Source of the DNA: SZAS-7 sp964514655 | GTDB lineage: Bacteria > Chlamydiota > Chlamydiia > Chlamydiales > FEN-1388 | NCBI GenBank assembly: GCA_964514655.1 | Contig: CAZEQY010000002.1 | Location: forward strand, 128,382-192,381 | DNA: 64,000 bases | Direction of reading: 5' to 3' | In this document: piece after piece, positions 35,416 through 44,190 of the stretch | Numbering within the stretch: the first letter of the stretch is position 1 | Layout of the letters: the number at the start of each line of letters is the position of its first letter | Position numbers and translations under genes: made by a program | The notes under the pieces: generated by a model | What the model was told of the DNA's origin: nothing | Seen by the model: only the letters and a program-made list of their open reading frames with translations | The model's database searches: none

Positions 35416-35546
35416 TTTTTGCGTCTTTGCGATTTAGCGTTTTTGCGTTGAATTTTGTATTAACCTCCATGGCTGAGGCTGTTTTCAGGAGCGTGTATAA
35501 AAAGTTCAATTCAACGCAAAAACGCTAAATCGCAAAGGCGCAAAAA
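35416..35546. repeat. Palindrome with near-perfect 39-base arms
   Basis: Arms at 35416-35454 and 35508-35546 are complementary at 38 of 39 positions, with a 53-base centre. The arm is quasi-repetitive (gcgtctttgcg, gcgtttttgcg). It lies in the divergent typA-mgtE gap, upstream of the mgtE promoter. It is unrelated in sequence to the CAGGATC family. Confidence 0.85.
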
Positions 35547-35607
35547 AAGAAGCTCATTGTTTTCATCATTCCTATCCTTATATAGTTTTTAATGTGCTAT
35601 ATTAGTC

Positions 35608-35636
35608 TTGCAAAATCTCTTTATAATCAGTATACT
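35608..35636 (+). promoter_or_regulatory. Promoter of mgtE
   Basis: TTGCAA at 35608-35613 and TATACT at 35631-35636 are 17 bases apart; a TATAAT at 35622-35627 is an alternative -10. The leader of about 16 bases contains AGGGGGG before the ATG at 35659. Confidence 0.55.
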
Positions 35637-35658
35637 ACTGCGGTTTAGGGGGGCCTGA

Positions 35659-37140
35659 ATGACGGAACAGCATCAAGAATTATCTCCTCAGACTGAACAT
35701 GAACATGAAGAGTCGCTCTTTATGTCAAGTACATCACCCCTAGACTCGCCTACAAGCCAGATTAACGACCTTCTTGACGAAAAGCTGGAAGCTGCCTTTC
35801 ATATGCCGACATCGCAGATCATCCTTCATGATCTTGCAAAAATTGCTATAGAGCATGACCCGATTGACCTTGCCTATGCAGCTGCGCGCTTACCAAGGCT
35901 TGCTCGATACGTTGTTTTTGAAAACCTGCCCGACCTTGAAGCCAAGGTTACCTTTATCATCAACGTAAGCACAAACTCGCGCATTGCCATCTTTAGACAG
36001 ACAAGCGATGCTGAAATTGTGCGACTTGTCGACAAAATGGCCCCCGATGATGCAGTGGGCGTTTTAGAAGACCTTTCAGATAGGCGCTGCAGGCGAGTGC
36101 TTGAAAATGTAGAGCCTGCTAAAGCAAAACGCATTCGCGAACTTTTAGGCCACGGTCTGCATACCGCGGGCCGCCTGATGACAAACGAATTTTTTGCTTT
36201 TCCGATGCAGACTACCATCCGTCAAGTAGCAAAAGAAATTAGAGATAATCCCGGCATAGAACTTACTCACAGCATCTTTGTCTTAAGCGATGAAGGGGAG
36301 CTTGTAGGTATTGTGCCATCAAGAAACCTTATCGTTAACCCCAAAGACGTAAGCCTCAAGCAGGTTATGCGGCCAGTATTGCATAAAATACATCCGGATG
36401 CGCCGCGAGATGAGGTTGTAGACCTTATCGAGCGCTATAACCTGCCTATACTTCCTGTAGTAGATCACAATAAAAAGCTCGTTGGCGTTATCACAAACGA
36501 AGATATCGTAGAAGTTATGGAAGACATTGCCGATGAAACTATCGCAAGCATCGGCGGTACTGCTGAAGCAGTGGGCGAAGATGACCCCATATGGACGCGT
36601 TTTATCTTGCGCGCCCCCTGGCTTTTGGTAACTCTTTGCGCAGGGCTTTTGATGGCAACAGCTTTAGCGCACTTTCATACATCGCCATGGTTTGCCGTAG
36701 TGCCATTTTTCGTGCCGCTAATTACAGGCATGTCCGGCAATGTAGGCATTCAGTGTAGTACGCTTTTTGTGCGCGGTATAGCAACAGGTGAAGTCTCATC
36801 AGGAAGAAAGCGCGAGATGGTAACGCGCGAAATCTGCATTGGCTCGCTTATTGGGGTAATTTTTGGAATACTCTGCGGAGTTGTTGTCATTGCCCTAAAC
36901 CGCCTAGGCGCCCACCAGGTAGGTCACGACCCTGTTGTAGTTGGCATCATAGTAAGCTGCGGCATCTTTGGCGCCTGCATGACAGCCACGCTTCTTGGCA
37001 GCCTCTCACCATTATTTTTTGCCCGCATCGGCGTAGACCCTGCGGTCGCAAGCGGCCCCATCGTCACCGCCTGCAACGACGTCCTCTCAACATTCATGTA
37101 CTTCCTCGTTGCCAAACTCGTCTACATGATCGTATTTTAA
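35659..37140 (+). CDS. mgtE: Magnesium transporter MgtE
   Basis: A 493-aa Mg2+ channel. The order is an MgtE N-domain (about 60-170), tandem CBS domains (about 180-305, with GIVPSRNLIV and VVDHNKKLVGVITNEDIVEVM) and five transmembrane helices (about 325-493). The pore-lining MSGNVGIQCS and the final helix with ACNDVLSTFMYFL carry the conserved acidic residue. In known MgtE the cytosolic domains bind Mg2+ and close the channel, giving feedback control. The first ~55 residues are a polar extension. Confidence 0.94.
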   Translation: MTEQHQELSPQTEHEHEESLFMSSTSPLDSPTSQINDLLDEKLEAAFHMPTSQIILHDLAKIAIEHDPIDLAYAAARLPRLARYVVFENLPDLEAKVTFIINVSTNSRIAIFRQTSDAEIVRLVDKMAPDDAVGVLEDLSDRRCRRVLENVEPAKAKRIRELLGHGLHTAGRLMTNEFFAFPMQTTIRQVAKEIRDNPGIELTHSIFVLSDEGELVGIVPSRNLIVNPKDVSLKQVMRPVLHKIHPDAPRDEVVDLIERYNLPILPVVDHNKKLVGVITNEDIVEVMEDIADETIASIGGTAEAVGEDDPIWTRFILRAPWLLVTLCAGLLMATALAHFHTSPWFAVVPFFVPLITGMSGNVGIQCSTLFVRGIATGEVSSGRKREMVTREICIGSLIGVIFGILCGVVVIALNRLGAHQVGHDPVVVGIIVSCGIFGACMTATLLGSLSPLFFARIGVDPAVASGPIVTACNDVLSTFMYFLVAKLVYMIVF

Positions 37141-37145
37141 ATGAC

Positions 37146-37203
37146 AAAAGGGACATAAAAGACTTTCGTCTCTTATGTCCCTTTTGTCCCTTATGTCCCT
37201 TTT
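37146..37203. terminator. Bidirectional hairpin between mgtE and acpP, with tandem gtccctt words
   Basis: An 18-bp stem (37146-37163 with 37168-37185, one mismatch, loop tttc) is followed by a direct copy of the right arm, gtcccttatgtcccttt, at 37186-37202. It fills the gap between two convergent genes and ends in T-runs on both strands, so it probably terminates both. The tandem gtcccttt/gtcccttat words resemble the quasi-repetitive arms of the other palindromes here. Confidence 0.7.
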
Positions 37204-37213
37204 CTGGACTCTT

Positions 37214-37453
37214 CTACTTGCTTGTCTTAATTGTATTAATGAACTTGATGACGTCGCCAACAGTCTTGAGCTTTTCAGCTGTTTCGTCGTTGATTTCGAT
37301 TTCGAACTTTTCTTCGAGTGTCATCACGAGCTCTGTGAGGTCTAGAGAATCTGCATCTAGATCTTCAAAAAATGCCTTTTCAGCTGTAACTTCGCTTTGA
37401 TCACGGCCAAGCTGTTCTGCAACGATTGCAATTACTTCTTTTTCTACTGACAT
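37214..37453 (-). CDS. acpP: Acyl carrier protein
   Basis: A 79-aa acidic protein. Ser36 in the DADSLDLTEL motif receives the 4'-phosphopantetheine arm. It carries growing acyl chains in type II fatty-acid synthesis and donates hydroxyacyl groups to LpxA/LpxD. Order fabH-fabG-acpP follows the chlamydial fab cluster, but a large palindrome separates fabG from acpP here. Confidence 0.96.
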   Translation of the reverse strand: MSVEKEVIAIVAEQLGRDQSEVTAEKAFFEDLDADSLDLTELVMTLEEKFEIEINDETAEKLKTVGDVIKFINTIKTSK

Positions 37454-37526
37454 GGTTTTTCCTTATATATTGGTTAGTTTGCGAGCTACGATAGCAGGCT
37501 AAATCATATTTTGCAAGTGGGCATAG

Positions 37527-37678
37527 CCAATCAAGTTCAAGAGTTGATTTTTTTGCTGCGCGAAAGCCTCGGGCTTGAAAGATTGAAAACCTGCTCATAT
37601 TATAATATGGACAGGTTTTCAATCTATTCAATCCCGGGTCTTTGGCGCGCAAAAAAACCAACTCTCGAACTTGATTGG
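37527..37678. repeat. Large imperfect palindrome between fabG and acpP
   Basis: Arms of about 67 bases (37527-37593 and 37612-37678) pair with roughly 10 differences around an AT-rich centre containing tattataata. Outer words are ccaatcaagttc and gaacttgattgg. It sits immediately after the fabG stop, between genes read in the same direction, so it should influence readthrough from fabG into acpP. Confidence 0.82.
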
Positions 37679-37683
37679 GTATA

Positions 37684-38421
37684 TTACATTGCAAGTCCGC
37701 CATCTACAACAATAACTTGTCCGGTGATGTAATCAGATGCCGGCGATGCCAAAAAGAGGCACGCCTCAGCGATATCTTCTGGCTTGCCCATACGGCCAAG
37801 GGGTATGTGGCTTATTGCTTCAGCACGTTTTGCCTCAGGAATTTTGTCCGTCATGCTGGTGTCAATATAGCCTGGAGCTATACAGTTTACTGTAATATTG
37901 CGAGTTGCCACTTCTTTTGCTAGTGACTTTGAAAAGCTAATAAGCGCACCTTTTGATGCCGCATAGTTTGTTTGACCAGGATTACCCATGAGGCCAACAA
38001 CAGAGCTTACATTGATAATTTTGCCGCGCTTTGCCTTCATAAAGGGACGCATAATAGCACGTGAGGTATAAAAACAGGAGTTTAGGTTTACTGCAATCAC
38101 GCGCTCCCAGTCTTCGTCGCTCATGCGCATAAGAAGACCATCGCGGGTAATGCCGGCATTATTTACTAGTATATCAATTTTTTGAAATTTAGCGAGAACA
38201 TCATCTATTGCCTTTTCTACCTGCTCTTTACTAGATACATCTACCTGCATAAAGGTAGCATTGCCATTAAGCTCGCGCACAAGCTCATCGCCGCGCTCCT
38301 TATTTGTTCCTAGGGCAATTACATGGGCTCCAGCATCCGCAAACGACTTGGCTATTGCCTTACCGATTCCTGCTGTTGCGCCTGTTACAAAAGCTACTTG
38401 ATCTTTTAGTTGTTGTTTCAT
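37684..38421 (-). CDS. fabG: 3-oxoacyl-ACP reductase
   Basis: About 245 aa from the ATG at 38421; the longer frame would run into fabH. A short-chain dehydrogenase that reduces 3-oxoacyl-ACP with NADPH. Visible are the cofactor motif TGATAGIGKAIA, NNAGITRDGLLMRM, the catalytic Ser in NVSSVVG, Tyr-x-x-x-Lys in YAASKGA, and the C-terminal DYITGQVIVVDGGLAM. It begins 16 bases after the fabH stop. Confidence 0.95.
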   Translation of the reverse strand: MKQQLKDQVAFVTGATAGIGKAIAKSFADAGAHVIALGTNKERGDELVRELNGNATFMQVDVSSKEQVEKAIDDVLAKFQKIDILVNNAGITRDGLLMRMSDEDWERVIAVNLNSCFYTSRAIMRPFMKAKRGKIINVSSVVGLMGNPGQTNYAASKGALISFSKSLAKEVATRNITVNCIAPGYIDTSMTDKIPEAKRAEAISHIPLGRMGKPEDIAEACLFLASPASDYITGQVIVVDGGLAM

Positions 38422-38437
38422 AGGTGCTCTATAGTTG

Positions 38438-39418
38438 TTATGATTTTGTAAGCAAACTTGATCCCCAGGTAAGGCCTGCTCCAAATGCCGTAAGGAGAAT
38501 GTGTTCACCTTTTTGTGGGGCATTTTGTTCATCAAGCTCAGCTAAGGCTATTGGAATCGTAGCCGAAGAGGTGTTGCCATATTTGTGAATAGTTCTAAGA
38601 GTGCGTTCCCAAGGTATATTAAAGCGCTTTGATATTGCTTCAATGATGCGAATATTGGCTTGGTGGGGGATAAGCCAGGCAATATCCTGCTCAAGCACTC
38701 CCGCTGCATCCAGGCACTCTTTTGCCGACATCTCCATGCGGCGAACGGCGTGCTTAAATACTTCCTTGCCTTCCATCTTCATATAGTGCTGACGAGCTTC
38801 GTGGGTATCTGATGAGGCAGGGTTTCTTGAGCCACCAGCTGGAATTGAAATAAGATGTGACTCACAGCCATCAGCGCCTAGGCATATATGCCTAATCTGA
38901 TAGCCACTGCCGCCAGCTTGTACAAGGCATGCACCACTGCCATCGCCAAATAACACGCAGGTATTTCTATCCTTATAGTCAATAAAGGCAGAATTTTTTT
39001 CGGTGGCAACGACAAGCACGTTGCGATAAAGGCCGGACTCAATCCATGCCTTTGCTATAGACAGCGCATATAAAAAACCGCTACAAGCAGCTTGAAGGTC
39101 AAGACAACATGCTTTTGGAGCGCCAATTGCGCTTTGGATAATAGCTGCAGTTGACGGCGTGATAAAATCAGGCGTCATGGTAGCGCAGAGTATAGCGTCA
39201 ACCTCAGATGCCGGAAGGTTAGCTTTTGCAAGGGCGGCCTGAGCTGCCTTTGCACCCATTGTAGAAGGAAATTCTTCTTCGTGAGCAAGGCGCCTTTCTT
39301 GAATGCCTGTACGCGTAACAATCCATTCATCGGACGTTTCAACCATGCGTTCAAGGTCGCTATTTGTCAGCACCTTTTCAGGCAGATAAGCAGCGATTGA
39401 TGTGATAGTAGCAAGCAC
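38438..39418 (-). CDS. fabH: 3-oxoacyl-ACP synthase III
   Basis: A 326-aa initiating condensing enzyme joining acetyl-CoA and malonyl-ACP. The catalytic triad is visible: Cys112 in AACSGFLYAL, His in WLIPHQANIRI and Asn in HKYGNTSSAT. In Chlamydia trachomatis, fabD lies between fabH and fabG; here fabG follows fabH directly, so fabD must be elsewhere or replaced. It is divergent from recR, as in Chlamydia. Confidence 0.95.
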   Translation of the reverse strand: MLATITSIAAYLPEKVLTNSDLERMVETSDEWIVTRTGIQERRLAHEEEFPSTMGAKAAQAALAKANLPASEVDAILCATMTPDFITPSTAAIIQSAIGAPKACCLDLQAACSGFLYALSIAKAWIESGLYRNVLVVATEKNSAFIDYKDRNTCVLFGDGSGACLVQAGGSGYQIRHICLGADGCESHLISIPAGGSRNPASSDTHEARQHYMKMEGKEVFKHAVRRMEMSAKECLDAAGVLEQDIAWLIPHQANIRIIEAISKRFNIPWERTLRTIHKYGNTSSATIPIALAELDEQNAPQKGEHILLTAFGAGLTWGSSLLTKS

Positions 39419-39463
39419 GAACTTTACCTCATTTCAAGCCTATTAATATATCACATCTTTCGC

Positions 39464-39469
39464 TATAAT
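39464..39469 (+). promoter_or_regulatory. -10 box of the recR-bamA-skp-lpxD transcript
   Basis: A perfect TATAAT lies 28 bases before the recR ATG, with no clear -35 at the proper distance. AAGGTG precedes the ATG. Confidence 0.45.
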
Positions 39470-39496
39470 TACAAAGGATTTACAACGTAAGGTGCT

Positions 39497-40093
39497 ATGC
39501 AATACCCGCAACGACTTGAAAAACTCTTTTCCCTCTTACAAAAACTCCCCGGCGTTGGAAGGCGATCAGCAGAACGCTACGGCTTTGACATGCTGCTTCA
39601 CTGGCAAGAGCGCACCCTGCACGACCTTGCAGCTGCCCTTACAGAAGTAAAGAAAATAATACAATGTAACGAATGCGGCTGTCTATCAGAAGATGCCCTA
39701 TGTCACTTTTGCAAAAACCCCGCACGGCGACAAGATGTACTTTGCGTAGTTGGCTCCCCAAAAGAGGTCTACACCCTTGAAAACACGCGCGAATTTACTG
39801 GCCTCTACCACGTTCTACCCACACTACTATCTCCATTAGATGGGCGAGGTGAAGAAAAGCTGAATCTACCAAGACTGATACAACGAATCCAAAAACACGA
39901 GGTGCGTGAACTCATTCTTGGTCTAGACTCATCACTTGAAGGCGACGCTACATGCCTGTACCTAAAAGAAAAATTAGAAACTTTGCCACTTAAAATCTCG
40001 CGCCTTGCTTTTGGTATACCAGTTGGTAGCTCGCTGGAATTTGTTGATGGCGGCACTTTAGCAAGAGCTCTTGTTGCACGAGGCTCCTTTTAG
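39497..40093 (+). CDS. recR: Recombination mediator RecR
   Basis: A 198-aa protein. The N-terminal helix-hairpin-helix (LPGVGRRSAERYGF), the four-cysteine zinc finger (Cys57, 60, 69, 72) and the TOPRIM domain (VVGSPKEVY, LGLDSSLEGDATCLYL) are all in place. The C-terminal AFGIPVGSSLEFVDGGTLARAL is the family ending. With RecF/RecO it loads RecA at gapped DNA. It is the first gene of the recR-bamA-skp-lpxD block conserved in chlamydiae. Confidence 0.97.
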   Translation: MQYPQRLEKLFSLLQKLPGVGRRSAERYGFDMLLHWQERTLHDLAAALTEVKKIIQCNECGCLSEDALCHFCKNPARRQDVLCVVGSPKEVYTLENTREFTGLYHVLPTLLSPLDGRGEEKLNLPRLIQRIQKHEVRELILGLDSSLEGDATCLYLKEKLETLPLKISRLAFGIPVGSSLEFVDGGTLARALVARGSF

Positions 40094-40153
40094 CTTGCAA
40101 TTTTCCCAGGATTGCCCTAACGTCTTAGCGTAATTCTTACTAATAGACGAGCT

Positions 40154-42511
40154 ATGCGTACACTATTTTTTGTCTTTGCTTCACTGTTTACCCTTCCTCA
40201 GATGCCGACTTTTACGGCAGAACCTGCTCAGCATTATGAGCACCTACGGGTGCATAAAATCCAGGTCATTTTAGATCAAGATGGCCAAGAAACTGACGGC
40301 GAAAAGCTGCTTGGCAGGCTTAAAACCAAAGAGGGTGGAGTGTTTTCGCAAGAGGAGTTTGACGAAGACCTCAAAACGCTAGCCAAAGAGTTTGACCGCA
40401 TTGAGCCAACAATTGAAACGCAAGCTGGCGGACTAGACATCACCTTGCACGTCTGGGTAAAGCCTACCATCATGTCAATCTCCTGGCAGGGAAACAAAGA
40501 AATTGCACAAGATAAGCTTGTAAAAGAACTTGGCATTAAGCCTGGCCAAGTGTTCGACCGCACAACCTTTAACAAGGCTTTTCACAAGCTTAAGAACTTT
40601 TACATAAAAAAGGGCTTTTTCGAAGCTGAACTTGACTACACCGTACACGCAAAACCACCAACAAACGATGTAGACGTCCGCATCTCAATCAAAGAAGGTC
40701 GCTCAGGAAAAATTGATGAAATCGTCTTTCATGGCGTAAGCAAGAAAGAAGAAAATGCTATGCTCGACCTCATCTTTACAAAGACCTATAACTTCTTTAC
40801 AAGCTGGCTGACAGATGAAGGCACGCTAAATCCTGAAATGCTAAGACACGATGAACTCACCATCATCAGCTACCTACAAAACGAAGGCTATAGCGATGCT
40901 AAAGTGAGCGTAAAGATGCTTCCTGCAAAGAAAAAAGACCGTATCATCATCGATGTTGATGTTGATAAGGGCGCTCTTTACCACATCAAAGACATTTCAC
41001 TAAGCGGCAACACCGTTTTTGCTAGCGATTTTATTTTGTCAAAGATCGACTGCAAAAAAGAGGGGATCTATTCTCCGGAAAAGCTGCGTCAAGCTGTAAA
41101 TACCATCAAAGATCTCTACGGCAGCCGCGGCTATATTGACGCACAAATCATTCCCGACAGCAAACTCTTGCCAGGACAAAAGCAGTATGACCTTCGCTTC
41201 CAAATACAGGAAGGCACGCGCTTTAGAGTAGGCCTTGTAAAGGTCTTTGGCAACCAGCGAACAGACTCACAGGTGATACTGCACGAGATATTGCTGACGC
41301 CGGGCGAAGTATTTGACACAACGATGCTCCAAAAATCTGAAGAGCGCCTGCGAAATATCGGCTACTTCAAGAATGTAAACATCTACGCCGTAAAGACAAG
41401 CCGCGGCGGACAAAATGTCCATTTTCGAGATGTCTATGTTGAAGTAGAGGAAAACCCCAATACTGCAAATCTCCACTTCTTTTTGACCTTTAACTCTACA
41501 GAAAAACTCTCTGGCGGTATTGCTGCAACAGAATCTAACTTTAACTCTAAAGGCCTTCTCACACTCTTTAGCAAAGGTCCAAAAGGCTTGCGCGGGGGAG
41601 GAGAGTACATAAGCGCCAATGTTACCGTTGGTCAAAAGCAGCTCGTATATAGCCTCTCATGGTCTAAGCCACACTTTATGGATACTCCATGGATTGTCGG
41701 AATGGAAGCAAGCAAGATGCGCAATAGCTACTCCCAAAAAGACTATGATGTAAAAGCCTACAGCGCTCAAGTATTTGCAGACTATCCTGTAAATGCCTTT
41801 GTTCGCGCAGGTATTACCTACCGCATCAGACATTCCTTTATTAACTTAAAGCATATGAGCCACGACCATCATAGACGCGAGCTAGAACGCGAGTCAAAAA
41901 ATGGCGGCCTCATCTCGGCAATAGGCCCGCACCTTACCTACGACTCTACAGACCATCCACAGCTGCCACGTAGAGGTATACGCTCTAGACTTGGCCTTGA
42001 GTATGCTGGCTTAGGCGGCGATCACACCTTCATTAAGGCAAGCTACACAAACAGCCTCTACTGGACACCATATCAGTATGGCCTGTTTCGCCTTCGAGGC
42101 AACGTGCAGTTTATCCAAACGCTCGATCATACGCATCCAAAGAATCTGCCGCTTGATGAGCGCTTCTATATGGGTGGTGAGCAATCTATTAGAGGCTATC
42201 GCTTTAACAGTATTGGACCGCACTTTCACGACTCATTCCGCACAGCGCGCGGCGGTATGTCAAGTATCTTGCTTTCTGCAGAATATGACCAATACCTCTT
42301 TAAGATCATGGACGGCTTTGTCTTTTTAGATGCCGGTAATGTATACTTTAAGCAGCTATATCTTGGCGGCTTGCACTATTCTGCAGGCTATGGTATTAAA
42401 TTAAAGGTTCTTGGCAACGCCCCTCTCGTTTTAGGGATAGGCTACCCACTAAATCCACAAAGCAAACACGATGTAAAACGATTTTTCTTTTCAATAGGCA
42501 CAGCATTTTAA
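40154..42511 (+). CDS. bamA: Outer-membrane assembly factor BamA (Omp85)
   Basis: A 785-aa protein with a signal peptide (LFFVFASLFTLPQMPTFTA). It then has about five POTRA domains (residues ~30-430, e.g. SISWQGNKEI, GNTVFASDFILSKIDC, VKVFGNQRTDSQVIL). The C-terminal 16-strand barrel shows the family motif region RGYRFNSIGP and ends in aromatic Phe (IGTAF). It inserts beta-barrel proteins into the outer membrane. Next is skp, 11 bases later, which encodes a periplasmic chaperone for the same substrates. Confidence 0.96.
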   Translation: MRTLFFVFASLFTLPQMPTFTAEPAQHYEHLRVHKIQVILDQDGQETDGEKLLGRLKTKEGGVFSQEEFDEDLKTLAKEFDRIEPTIETQAGGLDITLHVWVKPTIMSISWQGNKEIAQDKLVKELGIKPGQVFDRTTFNKAFHKLKNFYIKKGFFEAELDYTVHAKPPTNDVDVRISIKEGRSGKIDEIVFHGVSKKEENAMLDLIFTKTYNFFTSWLTDEGTLNPEMLRHDELTIISYLQNEGYSDAKVSVKMLPAKKKDRIIIDVDVDKGALYHIKDISLSGNTVFASDFILSKIDCKKEGIYSPEKLRQAVNTIKDLYGSRGYIDAQIIPDSKLLPGQKQYDLRFQIQEGTRFRVGLVKVFGNQRTDSQVILHEILLTPGEVFDTTMLQKSEERLRNIGYFKNVNIYAVKTSRGGQNVHFRDVYVEVEENPNTANLHFFLTFNSTEKLSGGIAATESNFNSKGLLTLFSKGPKGLRGGGEYISANVTVGQKQLVYSLSWSKPHFMDTPWIVGMEASKMRNSYSQKDYDVKAYSAQVFADYPVNAFVRAGITYRIRHSFINLKHMSHDHHRRELERESKNGGLISAIGPHLTYDSTDHPQLPRRGIRSRLGLEYAGLGGDHTFIKASYTNSLYWTPYQYGLFRLRGNVQFIQTLDHTHPKNLPLDERFYMGGEQSIRGYRFNSIGPHFHDSFRTARGGMSSILLSAEYDQYLFKIMDGFVFLDAGNVYFKQLYLGGLHYSAGYGIKLKVLGNAPLVLGIGYPLNPQSKHDVKRFFFSIGTAF

Positions 42512-42522
42512 GGAGTTATCTT

Positions 42523-43080
42523 ATGAATAAAAAGTACCTAGTTCTAGCATTCGCTGCTCTTAGCACGTTTGCTCTAACATCAGCTACAAACACAGCGTTA
42601 AAAGTTGGCGTTGTTAACTTTAAGACATGTTTTGAAGGCTCAAAACTTGGCAAACAAGAACAGCAGCGCTTTGAAGAAATCAAAAAGCAGCTAGAAACCA
42701 CAATCGAAACTAAAGAAAAAGAGCTTAATGAGCTCTCTTCTAAGTTTTCTGAAGAGTATCTAGATACACTATCACCAGAAGCTGAAGCAGAACTTAAAGG
42801 CAAATACCAGCGCCTTGCTCAAGAGCTTTCTCAGCAGCAAAACCAGTACTACAACATGCTCAACCAGGCAAACTACCAGATCGTGCATGAAGTAGGCGAA
42901 GCAATTGGCGAAGCTGCTAAAAAAGTAGCTGCTGCTAAAGGTCTTGACCTTACGCTAAACCAAGAAATATGCTTCTCAAACAATCCAAGCCTCGAAATTT
43001 CAAAAGAGGTGATTGCTGAGATGGATGCTGCATTTGCAACAAAACAGGCAGAATCTGCAAAGCAACAAGAGAAAAAATGA
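42523..43080 (+). CDS. skp: Periplasmic chaperone Skp/OmpH
   Basis: A 185-aa protein with a signal peptide (KYLVLAFAALSTFALTSA), a short beta segment (VGVVNFKTCFEGS) and a long coiled-coil hairpin (residues ~45-120) typical of the trimeric jellyfish-like Skp. It shields unfolded outer-membrane proteins on their way to BamA. AAGGAG precedes the ATG. It overlaps lpxD by four bases. Confidence 0.93.
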   Translation: MNKKYLVLAFAALSTFALTSATNTALKVGVVNFKTCFEGSKLGKQEQQRFEEIKKQLETTIETKEKELNELSSKFSEEYLDTLSPEAEAELKGKYQRLAQELSQQQNQYYNMLNQANYQIVHEVGEAIGEAAKKVAAAKGLDLTLNQEICFSNNPSLEISKEVIAEMDAAFATKQAESAKQQEKK

Positions 43081-44108
43081 GCACATATTCCCTTGAAGAG
43101 CTAGCAAAAAAAACGGGATGTACGCTTGTGGGCAATCCTCAAGCGCTTATTACTGGTGTTGCAGACTTAGAGTCTGCAACAGAAGGCGATATCTCCTTTT
43201 TAACAAATATGCGCTATCATGGCGCTATGCTGCGCTCTCAAGCCGGTGCCATCGTTATTAAAGAGGGGATAGAACGCCCCTCTCATAAAAACTACCTTAT
43301 CTCAGAAAACCCTGACAAGGCTTTTCAGGAGCTTATTGAGCTCTATAGAACAAATCGCGCGCCGCGCTCATACTTTACCGGCATACACCCAACGGCCGTC
43401 ATACATCCAACAGCGCAAGTGGCAGATGGTGTCACAATATGTCCCTACGTTGTTATTGATGGCAATGTACAGATTGGTCAAGGCACCTTTATTGGTGCTG
43501 GCACAACAATTGGCGCTGATGTATCAATAGGAAAAGAGTGCGTGATCTATCAGCAGGTTACGCTGAGAGAAGCTTGCGTCATTGGCGATAGGGTTGTTAT
43601 ACAGCCTGGCGCTGTTATTGGCTCTTGTGGGTACGGCTTTACTATGGATAAAGAGGGCCGCCACATAAAGTTAAACCAGGTAGGAACGTGCGTTATTGAA
43701 GATGACGTAGAGATAGGTGCAAATACAACTATCGATAGAGCGCGCTTTAAGGCAACGACTATAGGCCAAGGCACAAAAATTGATAACCTCGTGCAGATTG
43801 CACACGGAGTAGGTATAGGCAAGCATTGTCTGATAATCGGACAAGCGGGCATTGCCGGGTCGACAACTCTAGGAAACCACGTAATACTTGCAGGCAAGGT
43901 AGCAGTAAATGGCCATATTAAGATAACAGATCAAGTTATCGTGGCTGCGTGCTCCGGTGTTTCTAAGTCTATTACCAAGCCAGGACGCTATGGAGGCGTA
44001 CCGGCAGTTGAGCTATCCCAATACAACAAAAATCAAGTTTTACTAAAAAACATAGAATCTTTTGTTGAAGATCTTAAAAAATTAAAACAAAAAGTAGATA
44101 GTTTGTAA
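43077..44108 (+). CDS. lpxD: UDP-3-O-acylglucosamine N-acyltransferase
   Basis: A 343-aa protein, standard LpxD length. It adds the N-linked hydroxyacyl chain from acyl-ACP to UDP-3-O-acyl-glucosamine in lipid A synthesis. The N-terminal uridine-binding domain (about 1-100, DLESATEGDISFLTN) is followed by many hexapeptide repeats of the left-handed beta helix (IHPTAVIHPTAQVADG onward). The catalytic His lies in the region VQIAHGVGIGKH. It sits in a four-gene operon with bamA and skp. Confidence 0.96.
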   Translation: MSTYSLEELAKKTGCTLVGNPQALITGVADLESATEGDISFLTNMRYHGAMLRSQAGAIVIKEGIERPSHKNYLISENPDKAFQELIELYRTNRAPRSYFTGIHPTAVIHPTAQVADGVTICPYVVIDGNVQIGQGTFIGAGTTIGADVSIGKECVIYQQVTLREACVIGDRVVIQPGAVIGSCGYGFTMDKEGRHIKLNQVGTCVIEDDVEIGANTTIDRARFKATTIGQGTKIDNLVQIAHGVGIGKHCLIIGQAGIAGSTTLGNHVILAGKVAVNGHIKITDQVIVAACSGVSKSITKPGRYGGVPAVELSQYNKNQVLLKNIESFVEDLKKLKQKVDSL

Positions 44109-44126
44109 CTATTTATAACTTTTTTC

Positions 44127-44154
44127 TTGACTTTTCTGAAAAATATGCCATAGT
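44127..44154 (+). promoter_or_regulatory. Promoter and strong RBS of the 379-aa gene
   Basis: TTGACT at 44127-44132 and CATAGT at 44149-44154 are 16 bases apart, followed by a textbook AAGGAGGTG at 44178-44186 placed five bases before the ATG. The RBS strength suggests high expression. Confidence 0.55.
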
Positions 44155-44190
44155 GAGGATTATAAGCACAAATATTTAAGGAGGTGCACA

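Noticed and set aside
41267..41635. 122-aa reading frame antisense to bamA
   Set aside because: It lies wholly inside a well-conserved gene on the other strand, has no RBS or homology and mirrors bamA codon structure.
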